34,379 nt of DNA from Microbacterium resistens NBRC 103078 (GTDB taxonomy: Bacteria > Actinomycetota > Actinomycetes > Actinomycetales > Microbacteriaceae), in assembly GCF_001552355.1 (NCBI RefSeq), contig NZ_BCRA01000065.1, forward strand, positions 1 to 34,379, written 5' to 3'. The notes under the pieces are model-generated. The model did no database searches, was not told the DNA's origin, and saw nothing but the letters and a program-made list of their open reading frames with translations. A program made the translations under genes and the position numbers. Within the stretch, counting starts at the first letter, position 1, and every line of letters begins with the position of its first letter. Shown one piece after another: positions 24,685 through 32,540 of the stretch.

Positions 24685-24722
24685 GACGACGAGTCCCGCC
24701 CCGGGACCGGAAGCGAGGTGCC

Positions 24723-26039
24723 ATGCCCCCGTGGCTTCTGACGCTCGACGTCGTCGACGGCGTCGTGCCCTGGACCGTGTGGGGGATCACCGCGCTGGTC
24801 GTGGTCGTCCTCGTCGCGCGTCGTCCGACGAAGGGCTGGGCGCTGGCCACGGTCATCGGCGCCCTCACCGGCGCGATCCTCGCCACCGCCGCGCTCCTCG
24901 TGCTCCGCGCGAGCGGGATCCTGCCGGATCCGCTCCCGGCGGTCGTGGGCTGGGCGATCGGAGGACTCGCCGCGCTGGGGCTCGTCATCGTCTCGATCTT
25001 CTTCCGTCCCGCCTGGCGGCGCATCGTCGCGGTCGTCGCGGTGCTGCTGGTGCTGCTGTCCACCGCGGTCGGCGTGAACGCGGCGTTCGGCGTGGACCGC
25101 ACTCTCGGAGACGTCCTGGGCGTCTCGACCCTCGACAAGGCCGACAGCCTTCCCGGCCCGGGACCCGAGCCCGTCGTGAGCCCGGCCGTTCCGCTGTACG
25201 AGAGCTGGACCCCGCCCGCGGACATGCCGGCCACGGGGCAGATCCTCGAGCTGTCCGGGGATCGCGCCATCCCGTCGACGGCGGGCTTCACGCCCCGTCC
25301 GGCCTCGATCTATCTGCCCCCGGCCGCCCGGGTCGCGCGGGAGGACATGCCGGCGCTGCCGTTCATGGTCCACATGATGGGAAAGCCGGGCGATCCCAAT
25401 CCGAGCTTCATCAAAGACGCGATGGACGAGCTGGCGGCGAAGAACAAGGGCCTCGCCCCGATCGTGATCGTCGCCGATCAGCTCGGCGACCCGAACCAGA
25501 ACCCTGCGTGCGTCGACTCCAAGGCGTACGGCGGGGTGGACACGTACTTCAACAAGGACATCGTCGAGTACGCCAAGGCGAACCTCAACATCCTCCAGGA
25601 CCCCGCCTACTGGACCATCAGCGGCTACTCGAACGGCGGGGCGTGCGCGCAGGTGTGGGGCGCGGAGCATCCCGAGATCTGGGGCAACATCGTCAGCATC
25701 TCCGGCGAGGAGTTCCAGGGATCCGAGGAGGTGGACCAGGTGCTCGCCCAGGTGTTCGGCGGCGACAAGGCGGCCTACGAGGCGGCGAAGCCGGCCGCGG
25801 TGATGGCGAGGAACGCGGGGAGGTTCGCCGGCCACGCGGCGATCTTCACCGTCGGCACCGAGGACCCGCTGTACATCCCCCACGTGCGGGAGGCCGCCGC
25901 CACAGCGAAGGCCGCAGGCTTCGACACGACGCTGTTCGAGGTCCCGGGCGCCGACCACGTCCAGACGGGTCTGCGGCTGGGCATGCCCCTGGCCTACGGC
26001 GCCCTCTTCCCGCACATCGGTCTGGCTCCGCCGGGCTGA
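24723..26039 (+). CDS. Membrane-anchored alpha/beta hydrolase (esterase), possible aminoacyl-lipid hydrolase
   Basis: The 438-residue protein has four N-terminal membrane helices (about residues 15-35, 45-65, 72-93, 100-118) and an esterase domain likely facing the outside. The triad candidates are S303 in ISGYSNGG, D381 or nearby in TVGTEDPLYIP, and H412 or nearby in PGADHVQTG. The fold resembles the esterase D/mycolyltransferase-like group. It lies 73 bases upstream of a DUF2156 aminoacyl-lipid synthase-type gene. Aminoacyl-phosphatidylglycerol synthases are known to be paired with hydrolases in some bacteria, so hydrolysis of aminoacylated lipid is a reasonable hypothesis. Direct evidence of substrate is absent. 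Confidence 0.75.
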   Translation: MPPWLLTLDVVDGVVPWTVWGITALVVVVLVARRPTKGWALATVIGALTGAILATAALLVLRASGILPDPLPAVVGWAIGGLAALGLVIVSIFFRPAWRRIVAVVAVLLVLLSTAVGVNAAFGVDRTLGDVLGVSTLDKADSLPGPGPEPVVSPAVPLYESWTPPADMPATGQILELSGDRAIPSTAGFTPRPASIYLPPAARVAREDMPALPFMVHMMGKPGDPNPSFIKDAMDELAAKNKGLAPIVIVADQLGDPNQNPACVDSKAYGGVDTYFNKDIVEYAKANLNILQDPAYWTISGYSNGGACAQVWGAEHPEIWGNIVSISGEEFQGSEEVDQVLAQVFGGDKAAYEAAKPAAVMARNAGRFAGHAAIFTVGTEDPLYIPHVREAAATAKAAGFDTTLFEVPGADHVQTGLRLGMPLAYGALFPHIGLAPPG

Positions 26040-26112
26040 TCCCGCCGTCGCCGGCCGGCTGATCCCGGTCCCGCCGGTTCGTCCCCTCCCGCCCCGCCGA
26101 GAAAGGCACACC

Positions 26113-28629
26113 ATGTCGAGCACGGACTCCGCGTCCGCCGCCGCCGCCGCTGCGAAGCGTCCCTCCGGGGTCGTGCGGTACCTGCTCATCCACCCGTTCG
26201 CCGTCGCCCTGAGCGTGGTGCTGCTGGCGACGGGAATCGTGTTCGGCACGCTCTGGGGCCAGGCGCCGGTGGAGATGGCGGCGAGCCCGCTCACCACGCT
26301 CGACGGGCTGTGGTGGACCCCGGTGACGAGCCTGCTCATCCCGGACTCGGCCGTCGAGGCAGTGCTCACGATCGCCCTGATCCTCACGGTGATGGCGTAC
26401 GCGGAGCGGCTGCTGGGCAGCATGCGCGCGGTGGTCCTGTTCTTCGTCACGGGCGTGCTCGGCGTCATCGCCGGCATCGGGTTCGAGCTCCTGCTGGGCC
26501 AGGGCGACCTGCTGTGGGGGCTGGAGCTCGAGGCCGGGTTCGTCCTGGACCCCGCGGTGGGCGTCGTGGGCGTGATCATGGCGGCCAGCGCCTTCGCGCC
26601 CGCGCTGTTCCGCCGCCGGATCCGCGTGATCGGGTTCGCCGTGCTGTTCATGTACGCCCTCTACGCCGGAGACGCGGACAGCGTGTACCGGCTCGTGTCG
26701 GCGGCGCTCGGGGTGCTGTGCGGCGTCCTCCTGGCCCGGGACCGCCCGCCGTCCGCCTGGCACCGCAGCTCCTACGGAGAGACGCGCACGATCATCGCGT
26801 CGATCGTGGCGGTGACCGGTCTCGGCCCGCTCATCGTGCTGCTCTCGGGTGTGCAGAGCGGTCCGCTCGCGAGCACCGTGGCCGGCTTCCAGGGCGTCGA
26901 CAGCGATGAGATCTTCGAGCGCTGCGCGACGACCTACACCGCCGCCTGCGACACCGACGTGGCGCGCGCGCTGACCGACGGCCCTGGCGCCTTCCTGCTC
27001 AGCCTCATGCCGCTGCTGCTCAGCCTCCTGGCGGCGTGGGGACTGCGCCTGGGCCGCCGTGCCGCCTGGATGCTCGCGATCGCGGTCAATGCGGTGATCG
27101 CCGTCGTGACCGCGGTGGGACTGGGGGCCGGTCAGCTGCTCGACGAGAAGACGCGGGCCGTGCTCGGCGTCGAGGACGTCGTGTGGTCGGTGCTGGCCGT
27201 CCTGATCCCCGTCGCGGTGATCGTGCTGCTGCTCGTCACCCGCCACCGGTTCGCGGTGCGCGCGCCGAGGTCGGCCGTGCGGCGCTTCGCCGCGCTGGTC
27301 GGGGGCGCGTTCGTGATCCTCGCCGGCGGCTACGTCGCCGTCATGCTGGCGCTTCCCGACGACGCGTTCATGATCCCGGTCGCGCCCGGCGACGTCATCG
27401 TGGACGCCGTGCGCCGCTTCCTCCCCGCGGGTCTCCTGCAGCCGGTGCCGACCCCGGTCGCACCGCTGCAGGGCTTCCCGCTGATCGTGCACCAGTGGGT
27501 GGGCGTGCTGTTCTGGATCGTCTTCATCGGCGCCGTCCTGATGCTCTATCGCGCCACCGCCGCGCACCGCGACGCGGACGGCGAGGCGCGGTTCCGGGAG
27601 CTGTTGAAGAGCGGGGGCGGCGGGACGCTCGGATTCATGGGAACCTGGCCCGGCAACGACTACTGGTTCACCCCCGACGGGACGGGCGCCGTCGCCTACC
27701 GGGTCATCAACGGCGTGGCCCTGACCATGTCGGATCCCGTGGCCTCCGACGAGCACGCCGAGGCGACCATCCGCGGGTTCGTGGACCACTGCGACCGCCA
27801 GGGCTGGACGCCGGTGTTCTACAGCTTCCACGAGCAGCACCTGCCGGTGTTCCAGAGCTTCGGCTGGCAGTACATGTCCGTCGGGGAGGAGACCGTCGTC
27901 CCCCTCGCCGGGTTCGAGCTCACGGGCAAGCCCTGGGCGAAGGTCCGACAGGCGTACAACAAGGGCGAGCGGGAAGGGATCACCACGCTGTGGTCGACGT
28001 GGGACGATCTGCCCGCCGCCGTGGCCGCGGAGATCACGGCCCTCAGCGAGCAGTGGCTGTCCGAGAAGGAGCTGCCGGAGATGGGCTTCACCCTCGGCGG
28101 GGTGGAGGAGCTCAAGGATCCGGAGGTCGCGCTGTACCTGGCGTTCGGCAAGGACGGCGGTCTGCAGGCGATCACGAGCTGGCTGCCGAGCTGGCGGGAC
28201 GGCCGGCTCACCGGCTGGACGATCGACTTCATGCGCCGCGGGGACGAGTCGATGTCCGGGATCATGGAGTTCGTCATCGCGTCCGCCGCCTTCCGGATGA
28301 AGGAGGACGGGGTGGAGGTGTTCAGCCTCTCGGGCGCGCCGCTGGCGGAGAAGCCGCTCGCACCGGGGGAGGAAGCGCCCGAGCCGACGGTGATGACGCG
28401 CCTGCTCGCGTGGCTCGGCAAGGTCCTGGAGCCGGCGTACGGGTTCACGTCCCTCTTCCGGTTCAAGAGCAAGTTCAACCCCGAGTACCACACGATCTAC
28501 ATGGCGTACGCGGATCCGGCCCAGCTCCCGACGATCGGCCTGGCGATCGGGAAGGCCTATCTGCCCGAGGTCTCGCCGAAGGAGTACCTGGCCCTGGCGA
28601 AGACGCTCACGCAGGACTCCTCGCACTGA
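26113..28629 (+). CDS. Rhomboid-like membrane domain fused to DUF2156 (aminoacyl-phosphatidylglycerol synthase-type) domain
   Basis: The 838-residue protein starts with a hydrophobic region. Residues ~20-215 resemble a rhomboid fold (LWWTPVTSLLIPDS, AERLLGSMRAVVLFFVTGVLG), but the catalytic GxSG is GVVG (residues 150-153) and the last-helix His is missing, so it cannot be a serine protease. Further helices and an external loop with two cysteines (ERCATTYTAACDTD) follow to about residue 480. From ~493 onward comes the DUF2156/LPG synthase C domain (LGFMGTWPGNDYWF, AYRVINGVALTMSDP, FYSFHEQHLPVFQSFGWQYM, LFRFKSKFNPEYHTIYMAY), which in characterised proteins transfers an aminoacyl group from tRNA to a lipid. 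It lacks the long MprF flippase domain. AAAGG precedes the start. Confidence 0.85.
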   Translation: MSSTDSASAAAAAAKRPSGVVRYLLIHPFAVALSVVLLATGIVFGTLWGQAPVEMAASPLTTLDGLWWTPVTSLLIPDSAVEAVLTIALILTVMAYAERLLGSMRAVVLFFVTGVLGVIAGIGFELLLGQGDLLWGLELEAGFVLDPAVGVVGVIMAASAFAPALFRRRIRVIGFAVLFMYALYAGDADSVYRLVSAALGVLCGVLLARDRPPSAWHRSSYGETRTIIASIVAVTGLGPLIVLLSGVQSGPLASTVAGFQGVDSDEIFERCATTYTAACDTDVARALTDGPGAFLLSLMPLLLSLLAAWGLRLGRRAAWMLAIAVNAVIAVVTAVGLGAGQLLDEKTRAVLGVEDVVWSVLAVLIPVAVIVLLLVTRHRFAVRAPRSAVRRFAALVGGAFVILAGGYVAVMLALPDDAFMIPVAPGDVIVDAVRRFLPAGLLQPVPTPVAPLQGFPLIVHQWVGVLFWIVFIGAVLMLYRATAAHRDADGEARFRELLKSGGGGTLGFMGTWPGNDYWFTPDGTGAVAYRVINGVALTMSDPVASDEHAEATIRGFVDHCDRQGWTPVFYSFHEQHLPVFQSFGWQYMSVGEETVVPLAGFELTGKPWAKVRQAYNKGEREGITTLWSTWDDLPAAVAAEITALSEQWLSEKELPEMGFTLGGVEELKDPEVALYLAFGKDGGLQAITSWLPSWRDGRLTGWTIDFMRRGDESMSGIMEFVIASAAFRMKEDGVEVFSLSGAPLAEKPLAPGEEAPEPTVMTRLLAWLGKVLEPAYGFTSLFRFKSKFNPEYHTIYMAYADPAQLPTIGLAIGKAYLPEVSPKEYLALAKTLTQDSSH

Positions 28630-28635
28630 CCCGGG

Positions 28636-28681
28636 CCCCGTCCCGTCCCGTCCCCGTCCCGTCCCGTCCCCGTCCCCGTCC
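28636..28681. repeat. CCCGT/CCCCGT microsatellite
   Basis: About nine units of CCCGT or CCCCGT run head to tail directly after the DUF2156 stop and just before palindrome copy B. Confidence 0.85.
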
Positions 28682-28691
28682 TGGGGATCGC

Positions 28692-28767
28692 GAAACCCCC
28701 TCTCCCCGTCGAGACCCCCTCCCACGAGCGTGTGCCGGAGGGGGTTTCGACGGGGAAAGGGGGTTTC
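28692..28767. repeat. 76-bp dispersed palindromic repeat, copy B
   Basis: Arms of 31 bases (28692-28722 and 28737-28767) pair at 29 of 31 positions around a 14-base loop, the best-preserved copy. The arm opens GAAACCCCCTCTCCCCGTCG. It sits between convergent genes. Confidence 0.9.
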
Positions 28768-28780
28768 AGCGTCGGACGAC

Positions 28781-28840
28781 GTCAGGAGGCCGGGGGCGCG
28801 GTCAGGAGGTCGGGGGCGCGGTCAGGGGGTCGAGGGCACG
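28781..28840. repeat. 20-bp tandem repeat, three copies, over a stop codon
   Basis: Units at 28781-28800, 28801-28820 and 28821-28840 each begin GTCAGGAGG or GTCAGGGGG. Copies 1 and 2 differ at one base; copy 3 is more diverged and encodes the last residues and stop codon of the GNAT gene on the minus strand. Confidence 0.9.
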
Positions 28841-29340
28841 GCCAGCTTGAAGCCGCGGTGCGAGCCGACGTAGCCGAGCCGCTCGTAGAAGCGGTGCGCG
28901 TCGACGCGGGCGGCGTCCGACGTGAGCTGCACCATCGCGGCGCCCAGCTGCGGCGCCGCCACGTCGCCGACCCAGCGCATCATCGCCGAGCCGACGCCGC
29001 CGGAGCGCTGGTCCGAGCGCACGCGGACCGCCTCCACGAGCAGGCGCGTCGCTCCGCGCCGTGACATGCCGGGGATCCGCGTGAGCTGGAACGTGCCCAC
29101 GACCTCGCCGCCGGACTCGGCGACGAGCAGGTCGTTGCCGGGCTCCTCGAGGACGGCGACCAGCGCCCGTTCGTAGAGGTCGTGATCGTCCGGCGCGCCG
29201 ACGTCGCCGCGGGCGGCGCTGATCGGGTCGTCGGCGAGCAGGGCGACGAGCGCGGGCGCATCGGCGCGGATCGCGCGTCGCAGCACGACGTCGCCGGATC
29301 GGGAGTCGAGGACCGTCGGGAGGGAAAGGGCGGACAGCAT
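28822..29340 (-). CDS. GNAT family N-acetyltransferase
   Basis: The 172-residue protein is a single GNAT domain. The start VVLRRAIRADAPALVALLADDP is the beta1-alpha1 region, VVGTFQLTRIPGMSRRGATRLLVEAVRV is beta4, and RSGGVGSAMMRWV is the acetyl-CoA loop. RFYERLGYVGSHRGFKL closes the fold. This resembles antibiotic- or small-amine-type GNATs of unknown substrate. ATG 29340 is chosen over GTG 29361; GATGAT lies six bases upstream, a weak leaderless arrangement. The last codons and stop are part of a 20-bp tandem triplication. Confidence 0.85.
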   Translation of the reverse strand: MLSALSLPTVLDSRSGDVVLRRAIRADAPALVALLADDPISAARGDVGAPDDHDLYERALVAVLEEPGNDLLVAESGGEVVGTFQLTRIPGMSRRGATRLLVEAVRVRSDQRSGGVGSAMMRWVGDVAAPQLGAAMVQLTSDAARVDAHRFYERLGYVGSHRGFKLAVPSTP

Positions 29341-29391
29341 GATCCGATCATCGCAGGGCACCGGCGCCGTCGCTTCGTCCCCTGGGCCGCC

Positions 29392-29467
29392 GAAACCCCC
29401 CTTTCACGTCGAGACCCCCTCCGGCGCGCGTGCGCAGGAGGGGGTCTCGACGGGGAGAGGGGGTCTC
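29392..29467. repeat. 76-bp dispersed palindromic repeat, copy C
   Basis: Arms of 31 bases (29392-29422 and 29437-29467) pair at 26 of 31 positions around a 14-base loop. It ends three bases before the aspS stop codon, so on the minus strand it begins immediately after aspS. Confidence 0.9.
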
Positions 29468-29470
29468 GCG

Positions 29471-31246
29471 TCAGTCCTCGTCGGCATCCGGGTCGTGGTC
29501 GACTCCGGCCTCGGCGCGCTGCTCCGGGGTGATCGGCGCCGGCGCGGCCGTCAGCGGGTCGAAGCCGTTGCCCGTCTTGGGGAACGCGATGACGTCCCGG
29601 ATCGACGGGGCGCCCGCGAGCAGGGAGACCGTGCGGTCCCAGCCGAAGGCGATGCCGCCGTGCGGCGGGGCGCCGAACTGGAACGCGTCCAGGAGGAAGC
29701 CGAACTTCTCCTGCGCCTCCTCGGCGCCGATCCCCATCACGTCGAACACGCGCTCCTGCACGTCCCGGCGGTGGATGCGGATCGATCCGCCGCCGATCTC
29801 GTTGCCGTTGCAGACGATGTCGTACGCGTACGCCAGCGCCTCGCCGGGCTGGGTGTCGAACCGATCCAGCCACTCCTCCTTGGGAGAGGTGAATGCGTGG
29901 TGCACGGCGGTCCAGGCGGAGTGGCCGAGGTCGACGTCCTCGGGGTCCTCGCCGGTCGGCTTGAACAGGGGCGCGTCGACGACCCACACGAACGCCCAGG
30001 CGTCGGGGTCGATCTGGCCGGTGCGGTGCGCGATCTCGACGCGGGCGGCACCCAGCAGCGCCTGGGCCTCGCGGGTCGGACCCGCGGCGAAGAACACCGC
30101 GTCGCCCGGCTGCGCGCCCGTGGCGGCGGCGAGGCCGTCGCGCTCGGCGTCGGACAGGTTCTTCGCGACCGGGCCGCCCAGCGTCCCGTCCTCGCCGAAG
30201 GTGACGTAGGCGAGCCCCTTGGCGCCGCGCGACTTCGCCCAGTCCTGCCAGGCGTCGAACTGCCGACGGGGGAGGGATGCCCCGCCCGGGTGGACGACCG
30301 CGCCGACGTACTCCTGCTGGAACACGCGGAACGTGGTGTCGGCGAAGTAGCCGGCCAGCTCGACGATCGGGTTGCCGAAGCGCAGGTCCGGCTTGTCGGA
30401 TCCGTACAGGCGCATCGCGTCGGCGAACGTGATCCGATCGATGGGCGTGGGGATCTCGACGTCGATGAGGCGCCACAGCCGCTGGACGATCTCCTCGCCC
30501 AGCGCGATCACGTCCTCCTGGTCCACGAAGCTCATCTCGATGTCGAGCTGCGTGAACTCCGGCTGGCGGTCGGCGCGGAAGTCCTCGTCCCGGTAGCTCC
30601 GCGCGAGCTGGTAGTACCGCTCCATGCCCGCCACCATGAGGAGCTGCTTGAACAGCTGCGGCGACTGCGGCAGCGCGTACCAGCTGCCCGGGTTGAGGCG
30701 CGCGGGGACGAGGAAGTCGCGGGCGCCCTCGGGGGTCGAACGGGTGAGGGTGGGCGTCTCGATCTCGACGAAGTCGTGGCCGGCGAGCACCTCGCGGGCG
30801 GCGGCGTTGGCCTTCGAGCGCAGCCGGATCGCGGCCGCGGCGGACGGGCGGCGGAGGTCCAGGTAGCGGTGCTTGAGGCGCGCCTCCTCGCCGACCGTCT
30901 CGGTGCCCTCCAGGGCCGTGGAGACCTGGAAGGGCAGCGGGGCCGACTCGTTGAGGACCTCGACCTCGGCGGCGATGACCTCGATGTCGCCGGTGGGCAG
31001 GTTCGGGTTGGCGTTGCCCTCCGGGCGTTCGGAGACCTCCCCGGTGACCTTCAGCACGAACTCGCTGCGCAGCGGATGGGCGACGGACTCGTCGCGGATC
31101 ACGACCTGGGCGATGCCGGACGCGTCCCGCAGATCGATGAAGGCGACGCCGCCGTGATCGCGACGACGATCGACCCAGCCGGTGAGGGTGACGGTCTGAC
31201 CGATGTGCTCGGCTCGCAGCGAGCCGGCCGGGTGGGTGCGCAGCAC
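29471..31246 (-). CDS. aspS: Aspartyl-tRNA synthetase (bacterial type)
   Basis: The 591-residue class II synthetase charges tRNA-Asp (and perhaps tRNA-Asn if non-discriminating). The N-terminal OB fold binds the anticodon ([23 protein letters not shown]). Motif 2 is [20 protein letters not shown], and motif 3 is [15 protein letters not shown]. The insert between motifs 2 and 3 (about 420-520) is the bacterial GAD domain, and total length matches bacterial AspRS. GTG 31246 is chosen because AGGAGG lies eight bases upstream and the product begins [10 protein letters not shown], as in relatives; a longer frame to 31414 is rejected. Whether it also charges tRNA-Asn cannot be judged here. Confidence 0.96.
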   Translation of the reverse strand: MLRTHPAGSLRAEHIGQTVTLTGWVDRRRDHGGVAFIDLRDASGIAQVVIRDESVAHPLRSEFVLKVTGEVSERPEGNANPNLPTGDIEVIAAEVEVLNESAPLPFQVSTALEGTETVGEEARLKHRYLDLRRPSAAAAIRLRSKANAAAREVLAGHDFVEIETPTLTRSTPEGARDFLVPARLNPGSWYALPQSPQLFKQLLMVAGMERYYQLARSYRDEDFRADRQPEFTQLDIEMSFVDQEDVIALGEEIVQRLWRLIDVEIPTPIDRITFADAMRLYGSDKPDLRFGNPIVELAGYFADTTFRVFQQEYVGAVVHPGGASLPRRQFDAWQDWAKSRGAKGLAYVTFGEDGTLGGPVAKNLSDAERDGLAAATGAQPGDAVFFAAGPTREAQALLGAARVEIAHRTGQIDPDAWAFVWVVDAPLFKPTGEDPEDVDLGHSAWTAVHHAFTSPKEEWLDRFDTQPGEALAYAYDIVCNGNEIGGGSIRIHRRDVQERVFDVMGIGAEEAQEKFGFLLDAFQFGAPPHGGIAFGWDRTVSLLAGAPSIRDVIAFPKTGNGFDPLTAAPAPITPEQRAEAGVDHDPDADED

Positions 31247-31286
31247 GGAGGATTCCTCCTGATCCGGGGAAAAGATGAACCCCGCC

Positions 31287-31292
31287 ATTCTA
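31287..31292 (-). promoter_or_regulatory. -10 box of aspS
   Basis: The minus strand reads TAGAAT about 40 bases before the GTG start. The leader includes a GGGG...CCCC pair around a T-rich loop and the ribosome-binding site inside GGAGGA-T-TCCTCC. Confidence 0.5.
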
Positions 31293-31377
31293 CGGGCCGG
31301 GTCCGCCGCCGCCGTCCGGACGCCTGCTCGTCCCGTGGGTGCGCTCGCGTCCTCCCTCGTGCAGGAAGGGGCGTCGC

Positions 31378-31383
31378 TAGGAT
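31378..31383 (+). promoter_or_regulatory. Putative -10 box of the DUF5684 gene
   Basis: TAGGAT lies 42 bases before ATG 31426, with GGGAGG at 31415-31420 as a good ribosome-binding site. Confidence 0.5.
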
Positions 31384-31425
31384 CGGAGCATCCGCGCGAC
31401 GGCCGCGGCGTCACGGGAGGTCCTC

Positions 31426-31830
31426 ATGCTGTCCACCATCGTCCCGCTCGCCGACGGCGGCGCAGACCTGATCTCCGATGTCTACGCGGGGCTGTTCTCC
31501 GGCACGACGTCTCTGCTCGCCCTCGCCTACTACGTGCTCGTCGTCATCGCGATGTGGCGGGTGTTCACGAAGGCGGGCTATCCCGGAATCCTCGCGCTGA
31601 TCCCGATCGTGAACCTCGTCTTCCTCGTGAAGATCGCCGGGATGTCGGGGTGGTGGGCGCTGCTGTACCTCATCCCGCTGGTCAACATCGTCTTCGCGAT
31701 CGTCGTGGCCGTGAAGCTCGGCGCGAACTTCGGCAAGGGCGGGGTGTTCTCCTTCTTCCTGCTCTGGCTGATCCCCTTCATCGGGTACTTCATCATCGGC
31801 TTCGGCAGCGCCCGCTACCAGAGGGCCTGA
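31426..31830 (+). CDS. DUF5684-type small membrane protein
   Basis: The 134-residue protein has about four hydrophobic segments: LLALAYYVLVVIAMWRVF, GILALIPIVNLVFLV, WWALLYLIPLVNIVFAIVVAV and FFLLWLIPFIGYFIIGF. The repeated P-x-V-N (IPIVN, IPLVN) within the second and third segments is the mark of DUF5684 proteins, often found beside signal peptidases or in cell-envelope gene sets. Function unknown. It lies four bases upstream of the phosphatase gene and is probably cotranscribed with it. Confidence 0.82.
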   Translation: MLSTIVPLADGGADLISDVYAGLFSGTTSLLALAYYVLVVIAMWRVFTKAGYPGILALIPIVNLVFLVKIAGMSGWWALLYLIPLVNIVFAIVVAVKLGANFGKGGVFSFFLLWLIPFIGYFIIGFGSARYQRA

Positions 31831-31834
31831 CCGC

Positions 31835-32473
31835 GTGCCCGCCGAGCGTCTGCACCTCGTCCGCCACGGCGAGGTGCACAACCCGGCGCGCGTGCTCTAC
31901 GGCCGTCTTCCCGGCTACCGTCTGAGCGAGGCCGGTCATCGGATGGCGCAGGCGGCTGCCGACCACGTCGCCGGGCTCGGTCGCCCGGTCCTGACGCTCC
32001 GCTGCTCGCCGCTGGAGCGCACCCAGGAGTCCGCCGCGCCGTTCGCGGAGGCCTTCGGGCTGCTTCCCGCTCTGGACGAGCGCCTCATCGAGCCGACCAA
32101 CGTGTTCGAGGGGACGCAGATGCGCCGCGCGCTGCGCAACCCCGCGAACTGGCGGCATCTGCGCCGGCCCGCCGTCCCGAGCTGGGGCGAGCCGTACGTC
32201 TCGATCGTCGCCCGCATGCGCGCGGCGATGGACGAGGCCTGGGAGCAGGCATCGGTGCCGGACGCGCCGGACGGCGACATCGTGTTCGTGTCGCACCAGG
32301 CCCCGATCTGGATCACCCACCTCGCCGTGGCCGGGCGCCCGCTCCGGCACGACCCGCGGACGCGCCGGTGCGCGCTGTCCAGCGTGACCACCTTCGAACG
32401 CGACGGCGGGATCTGGCGGGAGATCGACTACGCCGAGCCTGCGGGAACCGGAGTCGATCTCGGGGCGGTCTGA
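31835..32473 (+). CDS. Histidine phosphatase family protein (phosphoglycerate mutase-like)
   Basis: The 212-residue protein opens with LVRHGE (R10, H11 as phospho-acceptor) and has second His in FVSHQAP (H154), plus the acidic LDERLIE (E83 or nearby) that supplies the proton. This is branch 1 of the histidine phosphatase superfamily; the substrate may be a sugar phosphate or a phosphoprotein and cannot be fixed. GTG start with GAGGG nine bases upstream, four bases past the DUF5684 stop. Confidence 0.9.
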   Translation: MPAERLHLVRHGEVHNPARVLYGRLPGYRLSEAGHRMAQAAADHVAGLGRPVLTLRCSPLERTQESAAPFAEAFGLLPALDERLIEPTNVFEGTQMRRALRNPANWRHLRRPAVPSWGEPYVSIVARMRAAMDEAWEQASVPDAPDGDIVFVSHQAPIWITHLAVAGRPLRHDPRTRRCALSSVTTFERDGGIWREIDYAEPAGTGVDLGAV

Positions 32474-32497
32474 GGCGCAGCCTTCTCCCAGGCATGC

Positions 32498-32531
32498 ATC
32501 GTTTTTCGATAGTAGAGTATCGAAAAACGAG
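32498..32531 (+). promoter_or_regulatory. Twin palindromic operator over the DUF2975/XRE promoter
   Basis: Two near-identical sites, ATCGTTTTTCGAT (32498-32510) and ATCGAAAAACGAG (32519-32531), have centres 21 bp apart. Together they form a 13-bp inverted repeat around GTAGAG. The -10 box TAGAGT (32513-32518) lies between them, so bound protein would block transcription. The XRE regulator encoded in the same operon is the likely ligand. Confidence 0.75.
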
Positions 32532-32540
32532 AGGATCGAG

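Noticed and set aside
26113..28629. Active rhomboid protease
   Set aside because: The catalytic Ser (GVVG instead of GxSG) and His are missing.
25846..28725. 959-codon minus-strand open frame across the esterase and DUF2156 genes
   Set aside because: Shadow of well-supported plus-strand genes; composition is HRDEG-rich and no domain is visible.
28781..28840. Possible CRISPR array
   Set aside because: The 20-bp units are contiguous with no spacers, and no cas genes are present.
15338..29467. Recurring peptide pattern ETPSPRRDPL...GERG seen in several open frames
   Set aside because: It is only the translation of the 76-bp palindromic repeat, not a conserved protein domain.
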